Assembly: GCA_015663855.1 (NCBI GenBank)
Contig: DQRJ01000111.1
Span: 1-22,712, forward strand
Source: Flavobacteriales bacterium
GTDB taxonomy: Bacteria > Bacteroidota > Bacteroidia > Flavobacteriales_D > Sanyastnellaceae
DNA: 22,712 nucleotides
Direction of reading: 5' to 3'
In this document: positions 16,418 through 21,863 of the stretch, piece after piece
Position numbering within the stretch: position 1 is the first letter of the stretch
How the letters are laid out: every line of letters starts with the position of its first letter
Program-made: the position numbers and the translations under genes
The notes under the pieces: model-generated
Database searches by the model: none
What the model was told of the DNA's origin: nothing
The model's input: only the letters and a program-made list of their open reading frames with translations

Positions 16418-17155
16418 ATGTCAAAAGAGTTGTTTAATTCAGAAGAGATAAAGCGCAACAATCTGTTGACGTTCAGTTCTTTAACAGCCCTAATTAGTGA
16501 TAGTAAAGGTATTGGTGATTGGGATACAATTTTTCATAAAATTTCGTTAAAAGAGGGTTGGAGTGGCTTAAACGACCAAGTTGTCGATGCTTATTGTACA
16601 GGAATCTGCTATCCTAAGCCGGAATTTATATTCAGAGCCCTCCGATTATGCCAATTATCTGATGTAAAAGTGGTTATAGTGGGGCAGGATCCCTATCACG
16701 GTGTGGGACAAGCGAATGGTTTATCGTTTTCTGTTGATGAAGGAAATAAAATCCCTCCTTCTTTGCGAAATATTTTTGTGGAGCTTGAGGATGATTTAGG
16801 ACTTCCAAGGCGGAGTTCAGATCTGTCGGATTGGGCTTTACAAGGAGTGCTATTGCTTAATTCGGTGCTTACTGTAGGTCACGGTCGTGCTGGATCACAT
16901 TCTAAGTGGGGATGGGAGGAAGTGACTTCGATGATTATTGAGGCAATTAATGAGAAGGAGCGAGGGGTGTGTTTCGTGCTTTGGGGAGGCTACGCCTTAA
17001 AACTAGCCCCGCTCATAGACACTTCCCGCCATACGATTTTATCGGCACCTCACCCAAGCCCGCTCTCATCTTATAGGGGGTTTTTCGGTTCAAAACCGTT
17101 CTCCCAAATTAACAAAATCCTTCAATCCTCTGGTATGTCTCCTATTGTTTGGTAG
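16418..17155 (+). CDS. ung: Uracil-DNA glycosylase, family 1
   Basis: This 245-residue enzyme removes uracil from DNA as the first step of base-excision repair. GQDPYHG (89-95) contains the catalytic D91. LLLNSVLTV (145-153) supplies the Asn that recognises uracil, and HPSPLSSYRGFFG (212-224) carries the catalytic H212 and the minor-groove loop. The protein is slightly longer than E. coli Ung because of about 25 extra N-terminal residues (rich in Ser and charged residues); the ATG at 16418 is the only plausible start, since the fold begins around residue 35. It is divergent from the helicase (98 bp between the ATGs) and followed by a 25-residue membrane protein and hisS. Confidence 0.96.
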   Translation: MSKELFNSEEIKRNNLLTFSSLTALISDSKGIGDWDTIFHKISLKEGWSGLNDQVVDAYCTGICYPKPEFIFRALRLCQLSDVKVVIVGQDPYHGVGQANGLSFSVDEGNKIPPSLRNIFVELEDDLGLPRRSSDLSDWALQGVLLLNSVLTVGHGRAGSHSKWGWEEVTSMIIEAINEKERGVCFVLWGGYALKLAPLIDTSRHTILSAPHPSPLSSYRGFFGSKPFSQINKILQSSGMSPIVW

Positions 17156-17174
17156 TAAATATTCCTTATCTTAG
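17145..17174 (+). promoter_or_regulatory. Putative promoter of the small membrane protein gene
   Basis: TTG (17145-17147) in the last codons of ung, a 19-bp spacer and TATCTTAG (17167-17174) resemble a -33/-7 pair with one mismatch in the -7. The box ends 4 nt before the ATG at 17179, so the transcript could be leaderless. Confidence 0.4.
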
Positions 17175-17178
17175 GTAG

Positions 17179-17256
17179 ATGAATTATTTATGGATTGCAG
17201 TAAGTGTTTTGATACTTTATTCGTTTGTTAAATATCGACGTAGGTTAAAGAGGTGA
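17179..17256 (+). CDS. Small single-pass membrane protein (25 residues)
   Basis: This short frame between ung and hisS starts MNYLWIAVSVLILYSF and ends KYRRRLKR. It has one hydrophobic helix (about residues 4-17) followed by a strongly basic tail (seven Lys/Arg in the last eight residues), a strict positive-inside pattern that predicts an outside N-terminus and cytoplasmic tail. The composition is hard to explain as random sequence. A promoter-like TTG-N19-TATCTTAG precedes the ATG by 4 nt. It resembles in general the tiny membrane proteins that stabilise respiratory or transport complexes (CcoQ/CcmD-like), but no homology is claimed. Confidence 0.5.
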   Translation: MNYLWIAVSVLILYSFVKYRRRLKR

Positions 17257-17273
17257 TATTGAATTGTAAAGAG

Positions 17274-17281
17274 TAACTTCG
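17274..17281 (+). promoter_or_regulatory. Possible -7-like box before hisS
   Basis: TAACTTCG differs from TAnnTTTG at one position and ends 6 nt before the hisS ATG. No TTG lies at the right distance. It is part of the recurrent box-then-ATG pattern. Confidence 0.3.
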
Positions 17282-17287
17282 GCCTTT

Positions 17288-18661
17288 ATGAGCAAACCCT
17301 CAATTCCCAAAGGCACCCGAGATTTCGGACCTCGCGCTATGGCGAGAAGGCAATGGATTTTTGCAACTATTCGTGAAGTGTTTGAAAGGCATGGATTTTT
17401 GCCTGTAGAAACTCCGTCTTTTGAGAATCTTCAAACTCTAACGGGTAAATATGGTGAGGAAGGAGATAAACTAATTTTCCGTATCCTAAATAACGGCGAT
17501 TACCTTTCTAAGGCGAACCCTGAGGCGCTCGCTTCGAAAGACAGCAAAGCCCTTACTCCTACGATAAGCAAGAAAGCCCTACGATACGATTTAACTGTGC
17601 CTTTCGCTCGATTTGTGGTTATGAATAGGAATGAACTAACCTTCCCATTTCGTCGCTATCAAATTCAACCTGTGTGGAGGGGAGACAGACCTGGTAAAGG
17701 AAGATACCAGGAATTCACGCAATGTGACGCTGACATTATCGGAAGTACGAGTACGCTTTGTGAACTCGATTTAGTCCAAGTATTTGCCGAGGCGCTAAAT
17801 TCTCTCGGCGTTCCGGGCTATACCATTCTAATTAACGATCGCCGTATTCTCGCCGCCGCCGCTGCGTCAATGGGTGTCCCTTCCGAACGACTCACGGACT
17901 GGACGATAGCGGTCGATAAATACGACAAGGTCGGTGTCGAAGGCGTAAAGAAAGAACTTGAAGTTCGTGGTTTTGATAAAAAAGTCGAGGAAGGAATAGA
18001 GAAGTTATTCGAAATAAACTCGGCTAGAAATAGTGAAGATGTTTTGTCGCTTCTTGAGCCTATTATCGCATCGGACGAGCAGGGGCTTTTAGGCCTTTCG
18101 GATATGAGGGAGCTATTGAAAAGGTCTGCAAACGATGGAATAAAGGAGCCAAATATTAGATTTGATGCTATGCTAGCAAGGGGTTTGGACTACTACACAG
18201 GAGCCATTTTTGAGGTGCGAGTTGCGAATTCTCCAGTTGGAAGCATTTGCGGGGGAGGTAGGTACGATGATCTGACCGGAATCTTCGGTTGGTCTGGGAT
18301 GAGTGGAGTAGGGATAAGTTTCGGAGCGGATAGGATAGAGGACGTGCTAGAGCATTTCGGAAAATTCCCTGAAAATATTGATAAAACCACGGATGTTCTC
18401 GTGACTTACATGGATAAGGCGAATTGTGAAATGGAACTTCAGTTAGTATCACGACTAAGGTCTGAAGGCTTTGCTGTAGAGATGTACCCAGATGCTGCGA
18501 AGTTGAAGAAACAGATGAAATACGCTGGGGATAGGTCTATTCCTTACGTTATTTTAATTGGTGAGGATGAACGTAATGCTGGTGAGGTTACGTTGAAAAA
18601 TATGGCTGATGGTGTCCAAACTCAAGTTGACCCACTCCAAATCGCTTCTTTCCTTTCGTAA
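17288..18661 (+). CDS. hisS: Histidine-tRNA ligase
   Basis: This 457-residue class II aminoacyl-tRNA synthetase charges tRNA-His. The start IPKGTRDFGP (6-15) is typical. ALRYDLTVPFARF (97-109) binds ATP and histidine, the motif 2 region runs from QPVWRGDRPGKGRYQEF (127-143) to CDADIIG (146-152), ARGLDYYTG (297-305) is the HisA histidine-specific motif and GGGRYDDLTG (322-331) the HisB motif. The C-terminal anticodon-binding domain (about 365-457) contains LVTYMDKAN and the VILIGEDE strand. Bacteroidete HisRS characteristically has the extended loop before ALRYDLT, seen here at 72-95. It overlaps the 3' end of the convergent degenerate-kinase gene by 40 bp. Confidence 0.97.
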   Translation: MSKPSIPKGTRDFGPRAMARRQWIFATIREVFERHGFLPVETPSFENLQTLTGKYGEEGDKLIFRILNNGDYLSKANPEALASKDSKALTPTISKKALRYDLTVPFARFVVMNRNELTFPFRRYQIQPVWRGDRPGKGRYQEFTQCDADIIGSTSTLCELDLVQVFAEALNSLGVPGYTILINDRRILAAAAASMGVPSERLTDWTIAVDKYDKVGVEGVKKELEVRGFDKKVEEGIEKLFEINSARNSEDVLSLLEPIIASDEQGLLGLSDMRELLKRSANDGIKEPNIRFDAMLARGLDYYTGAIFEVRVANSPVGSICGGGRYDDLTGIFGWSGMSGVGISFGADRIEDVLEHFGKFPENIDKTTDVLVTYMDKANCEMELQLVSRLRSEGFAVEMYPDAAKLKKQMKYAGDRSIPYVILIGEDERNAGEVTLKNMADGVQTQVDPLQIASFLS

Positions 18662-19314
18662 GTAATTCCATTTACTTTCAGTCGGTATAGGACTTCGTAA
18701 GTGTCGCTGGTAACTTCAAGTTTTACGGTCTTAGAAATGGTTGATTTTAAAGTGTAATCCCAAAGTTTTTCTAATACCCAAGGAGTAATAGACATGGATT
18801 TGATAGTCCTGGTTTTGTCGAAATCGTTAAATCGGTCAAGGTTGATTTCGTAAGCCCAGGTGTTATGATTCATGGCACTTAAAAGTGATAATGCACATTC
18901 TAGGTGCCCGTTCGTTTCCTCAATTTCTATACTACTTGAAGCCCCCTCATGTAAAAGTTGCCTGAGATGTTTACTGAATCGTGTCAAAAGCGACTCAGCC
19001 CAAGCTTCATCATCGCTTTCTATCGCTGATTGAAGTTTTAACAAAACCACTTCAAGTCGATTAATAGATAGGTCGATAATTTCGCTATCGCGCTCAAACT
19101 CCTCCACCATTTTCTTTAAACTCGCCAGTTCTGTAAGTCGCATTGTGTGATTGCGAACACTCATGACCCTCTCTTTAATCACATCACTCTCTGAACCACT
19201 TTCCTTTTCTGTTGTATTATTTAATCTTCTCCTATGATATTCATATCCCAAATAATACCCCACGATGCCTGCAATTGCAGAGATAGCAATGGAAAGTACA
19301 ATGATAATATGCAT
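18622..19314 (-). CDS. Membrane-anchored, apparently degenerate LytS-like kinase
   Basis: This 230-residue protein has an N-terminal membrane helix (2-22) followed by a basic stop-transfer segment (HRRR), then a long helical region (45-105) and a small mixed domain. Lined up by eye with the LytS-type kinase encoded at 13939-14775, it keeps the spacing of that fold: AESLLTRFSKHLRQLL (106-121) matches the helix after the phosphoacceptor, SIEIEETNGHLECALSLL (128-145) the KEISFLKDYV helix, SITPWVLEKLWDYTLKST (175-192) the N-box helix, and YRLKVNGI (210-217) the G1 strand. Yet the NPHF histidine, the N-box Asn-His and the glycine boxes are all missing and the protein stops soon after. I infer a pseudokinase or truncated paralogue. 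Its ATG overlaps the meaB stop (TAATG). Its last 40 bp overlap hisS on the other strand. Confidence 0.75.
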   Translation of the reverse strand: MHIIIVLSIAISAIAGIVGYYLGYEYHRRRLNNTTEKESGSESDVIKERVMSVRNHTMRLTELASLKKMVEEFERDSEIIDLSINRLEVVLLKLQSAIESDDEAWAESLLTRFSKHLRQLLHEGASSSIEIEETNGHLECALSLLSAMNHNTWAYEINLDRFNDFDKTRTIKSMSITPWVLEKLWDYTLKSTISKTVKLEVTSDTYEVLYRLKVNGITYERKEAIWSGST

Positions 19315-20387
19315 TACATATCCTTCTCGGAATTAATCCAATCCCAAGCTGCTGAAAAAGCACCTATCGTTCCCTTTACTACTTCGTTTTGTAATTCGTG
19401 CCAGTATTGTGCAGACTTCGGGTCGTTCATTTTCTGAGTAAGTAAGAGCTCTCTAGCGTGAGTCGTCATTCTGTCGGAGCTTTGGTTTGAACGTTGTGTC
19501 GACCACCATCCGTTAGATTTCCATACTGTTGTTAGAGATTTTATCTGCTCTCTTATTTGCGAGTGCCCCGTTCCGTCAATACTGCTTGCAGTTAATACTT
19601 CCACTTTTTCTCCACTTGGTGGAGTAGGGAATAAGTGTAGTGCGTTACTATAAGACTGTGCTGTAGTAGAACATGTATCGATATTGTCGCCATCGGATTT
19701 GTGGACCACAATTAGATCTGCCATCTCTACAATGCCTCGTTTTATCCCCTGCACTTCATCTCCAGCTCCCCCGATTAATAAAAGACAGAAAACATCCACC
19801 ATATCTCGGACGGCGGTTTCGCTTTGGCCTACACCTACGGTTTCTACAATAATCCTGTCATACCCAGCGGCTTCACATAAAATCACCGCCTCCATAGTCG
19901 CCCTGGCAACGCCGCCAAGAGCGTCGGACGCAGGCGAGGGACGGACAAATGCATTTTCTTGCACCGCTAGCTCGTCCATCCTCGTTTTATCTCCTAAAAT
20001 ACTTCCCCCAGTCCTCTTGCTCGAGGGGTCCACTGCCAAAACCGCCACGCGATGCCCCTCCTTTATCAAGTCTAGTCCTAGCCTCTCGATGAAAGTACTC
20101 TTACCTACTCCAGGAATCCCCGTAATCCCTATCCTGACTGTCTCATCTCGATTCCCTTTCGCTTCGGAGATATTCTTTATTTCTTCTAGTAGTAATTGAG
20201 CGACAGGCCTATCCGATGGGCGCTCACTCTCGATTAGCGTAATCGCCATTGCGAGATCTTCCCGCTGTCCATCTACAATTCCTTTCGCTATATCGCCCAC
20301 GTTATTTTCACCAAACCGGTTCGACCTAATTCGCTCCCGCGCTGCATCTACGGCACGTTCTTTAGACGAAGACTCATTTCTACTCAT
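19314..20387 (-). CDS. meaB: Methylmalonyl-CoA mutase-associated GTPase MeaB
   Basis: This 357-residue G3E-family GTPase protects and reloads a B12-dependent acyl-CoA mutase. GIPGVGKST (90-98) is Walker A, AVDPSSKRTGGSILGDKTRM (118-137) is the long family signature, VETVGVGQSE (181-190) is the switch region and GAGDEVQGIKRG (207-218) follows as in all MeaB/ArgK proteins. At the guanine-recognition motif the sequence reads VVHKSDGDN (227-235), His replacing the usual Asn of NKxD. The C-terminal 60 residues are the helical dimerisation arm. No mutase subunit or epimerase gene lies in the window, so it acts on a client encoded elsewhere. An inverted repeat covers the start codon. The gene downstream, a degenerate kinase-like protein, is coupled by a one-base stop/start overlap. 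Confidence 0.95.
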   Translation of the reverse strand: MSRNESSSKERAVDAARERIRSNRFGENNVGDIAKGIVDGQREDLAMAITLIESERPSDRPVAQLLLEEIKNISEAKGNRDETVRIGITGIPGVGKSTFIERLGLDLIKEGHRVAVLAVDPSSKRTGGSILGDKTRMDELAVQENAFVRPSPASDALGGVARATMEAVILCEAAGYDRIIVETVGVGQSETAVRDMVDVFCLLLIGGAGDEVQGIKRGIVEMADLIVVHKSDGDNIDTCSTTAQSYSNALHLFPTPPSGEKVEVLTASSIDGTGHSQIREQIKSLTTVWKSNGWWSTQRSNQSSDRMTTHARELLLTQKMNDPKSAQYWHELQNEVVKGTIGAFSAAWDWINSEKDM

Positions 20388-20424
20388 GTGGGGAAGTTAA
20401 CAATCATTACACGTCCCCCCACAT
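20386..20424 (-). promoter_or_regulatory. Inverted repeat covering the meaB start codon
   Basis: ATGTGGGG (20386-20393) and CCCCACAT (20417-20424) are perfect 8-bp inverted arms separated by 23 bp. The arm at 20386-20393 includes two bases of the meaB start codon (20385-20387). In the meaB transcript the arms could form a hairpin that hides the start; in DNA, the arm centres are 31 bp apart, about three helical turns, which would also suit an operator between the divergent genes. Neither is proven. Confidence 0.45.
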
Positions 20425-20435
20425 CATTGTGACTG

Positions 20436-20443
20436 TAACTTGC
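20436..20443 (+). promoter_or_regulatory. Possible -7-like box before the 20448 gene
   Basis: TAACTTGC ends 4 nt before the ATG at 20448. It matches TAnnTT but not the last two bases of the consensus, and no TTG is correctly spaced upstream. Confidence 0.25.
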
Positions 20444-20447
20444 GTGG

Positions 20448-21221
20448 ATGGTTCAAAGATTTGTATTCGTTACGATTTCAACCCTGATTTTCACGGTGTT
20501 TTCTTCGTATTCCATTTTAGCCCAAACCAGTCCTCATGCTCGTTGCGACTCTTCTATTGTCGTTAGTGGATGGGTGTTTGAAGCAGGAGGCAGGATAATT
20601 CCTTCGGCTATGGCTGTTAATAGGGAAAGCGGGGGAGGAGTGTTCGTAGAAAGAGATGGAAGTTTTCTAGTTCGAGCTTGTCCGGGAGACACATTAGTGT
20701 TCGGGGCAATAGGATTTTATTCCGTAGAAAAAAAGGTCATCCCTTCGATGCGTTCAGGCGACCTCAAAATTAATCTTATCCGTCTCAAGGTCGAGGTGGG
20801 AGTGGCCGAAGTGTACGCTCCTCGTGCATTACGTGAAATCCTTCACGACATTGAATCCCTTGGCTATAATGAAAAGGACTTCCGAATTTCAGGCGTAAAT
20901 GCCATGCAAAGTCCCATCACTTTCTTGTACGAACAGTTCTCAAGACGAGAACAATCGCGACGACTCGAGGTAGAACTAATCAACAACGACACCCGGCGTG
21001 AGCTACTTCAAGAGCTGTTTGTCAAATACGTAGATTACGACATCGTACAACTTAAGCCGAACCAATTCGAAGCGTTCGCTAAATTTTGCGATCCGGGCGA
21101 CGCCATGCTAAAAAAGTGGACTCAATATGAATTCATCCTTTACGTAAAACGACAATACGGTTTGTTTAGGATGCTTCCAAGTCGATTAGACGAGGGCGAT
21201 TACAGATATGATTTGGACTAA
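20448..21221 (+). CDS. Exported protein with carboxypeptidase-regulatory-like domain
   Basis: This 257-residue protein has a signal peptide (hydrophobic 5-22, cleavage near SILAQ at 22-26). Residues about 36-112 look like a CarboxypepD_reg-like beta sandwich: VVSGWVFEAGGRIIPSAMAV, a Gly-rich turn, VERDGSFLVRACPGDTLVF, and IGFYSVEKKV. This module is found at the N-terminus of TonB-dependent receptors and on its own in many bacteroidete periplasmic proteins. The rest (113-257) is a predicted helical domain rich in Arg and Glu with ITFLYEQFSRREQSRRLE (156-173), as in a family of small bacteroidete exported proteins of unknown role. There is no barrel and no TonB box, so a receptor is excluded. 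It is divergent from meaB, 60 bp apart. Confidence 0.75.
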   Translation: MVQRFVFVTISTLIFTVFSSYSILAQTSPHARCDSSIVVSGWVFEAGGRIIPSAMAVNRESGGGVFVERDGSFLVRACPGDTLVFGAIGFYSVEKKVIPSMRSGDLKINLIRLKVEVGVAEVYAPRALREILHDIESLGYNEKDFRISGVNAMQSPITFLYEQFSRREQSRRLEVELINNDTRRELLQELFVKYVDYDIVQLKPNQFEAFAKFCDPGDAMLKKWTQYEFILYVKRQYGLFRMLPSRLDEGDYRYDLD

Positions 21222-21251
21222 AAACACATCCACTTGAATACACCTATGTTT

Positions 21252-21572
21252 TTACGATAAAAAGGCCGTATCCATGTAAAAGACAAAGATTTGGAACATA
21301 AAGGAAATGACACAAAATCCTACTGCCACGACGTGAGCGATCTGTAATTCTTCCTTTAATTTATCGAATCGTACGACTAAATCTACGAAAAGAGTCCCTA
21401 TAGCGAGTAATTCAATAATCATCAGAGGTGCTCTTACAGAGCCCATAACTCTAACGATATTTTCGGATACAAGAGGAAACATATCGTCCATAAACTCTGC
21501 AAAAAGAAATAGCACGTTAATTACTATCATTGCCCAAAGTGTTATTCGAATCATCATTACGTCTTTTTCCAT
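21252..21572 (-). CDS. Small membrane protein, three predicted helices
   Basis: This 106-residue protein has three hydrophobic segments (about 8-28, 49-68 and 78-102). The loop between helices 2 and 3 is basic-acidic (RFDKLKEEL), and the N-terminal MEKDVMMIR is short. I do not recognise the family; small hydrophobic proteins of this size are frequent in bacteroidetes. It converges on the exported protein at 20448-21221 and stands alone on its strand. ATG 21572 is chosen because a TATCTTCG box ends 4 nt before it; later ATGs at codons 6 and 7 are also possible. Confidence 0.6.
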   Translation of the reverse strand: MEKDVMMIRITLWAMIVINVLFLFAEFMDDMFPLVSENIVRVMGSVRAPLMIIELLAIGTLFVDLVVRFDKLKEELQIAHVVAVGFCVISFMFQIFVFYMDTAFLS

Positions 21573-21576
21573 TCCG

Positions 21577-21584
21577 CGAAGATA
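21577..21584 (-). promoter_or_regulatory. Possible -7-like box of the small membrane protein gene
   Basis: Minus-strand TATCTTCG has one mismatch to TAnnTTTG and ends 4 nt before the ATG at 21572. No clear -33 TTG is seen. Confidence 0.35.
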
Positions 21585-21690
21585 ATGTGCAGCTATGAGG
21601 TTTTTAACGTTTTATAGTGAGCAACACCTTTAATTTTTCTCGGAATTCTCAAATCAATGTCATAACTTTTCATCATTAAAAAATAGTACT

Positions 21691-21849
21691 ATGAAGAAAG
21701 CTAACAATACATCAAGTGCTCGTATGGTCGCAACGCTTATTATAGTTGTTTCTGTAGTTTCGATATCTCTGATTTCTTGCGCTACTAAGCACCAGTCCTG
21801 CGAAGCATATCAAAACATTGATTTAGCGATTAATCCTTGCGCGGAGTAA
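21691..21849 (+). CDS. Small lipoprotein with three cysteines (52 residues)
   Basis: This short gene begins with a lysine-containing MKKANN and a hydrophobic stretch (residues 13-28) that ends in a standard lipobox LISC with C30, giving a 23-residue mature lipopeptide. The mature part holds two further cysteines, C37 and C50, and the motif CEAYQNID. I recall tiny bacteroidete lipoproteins with a C-x-AY motif of this kind but cannot name a family. The 118 bp before it contain no convincing gene or promoter (TAACTTTT at 21663 is weak). Its stop codon lies inside a 17-bp palindrome shared with the end of the convergent MBOAT gene. The lipobox makes coding likely despite the length. Confidence 0.7.
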   Translation: MKKANNTSSARMVATLIIVVSVVSISLISCATKHQSCEAYQNIDLAINPCAE

Positions 21850-21861
21850 TTCAGAATTACT
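21845..21861. repeat. 17-bp palindrome between convergent stops
   Basis: AGTAATTC (21845-21852) and GAATTACT (21854-21861) form a perfect inverted repeat around a single A. It overlaps the TAA of the small lipoprotein gene and ends 2 bp before the MBOAT stop. It could be a weak bidirectional terminator (6-bp stem, 5-nt loop), but it is AT-rich and lacks a good U-run. Confidence 0.4.
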
Positions 21862-21863
21862 TC

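Noticed and set aside
19684..20199. 171-codon plus-strand frame inside meaB
   Set aside because: It mirrors conserved GTPase motifs of meaB and shows low-complexity Ser/Pro/Thr composition; treated as a shadow.
20388..20447. Cobalamin riboswitch upstream of meaB
   Set aside because: The 60-bp gap is too short and no B12-box core sequence is visible.
20448..21221. TonB-dependent receptor fragment
   Set aside because: Only the carboxypeptidase-regulatory-like module is present, with a complete helical C-terminal part; no plug or barrel and no sign of truncation.
21220..21254. A-tract/T-tract hairpin between the exported protein and the membrane protein genes
   Set aside because: The arms AAAAACACAT and ATGTTTTT pair only with a bulge; possible bidirectional terminator but too weak to annotate.
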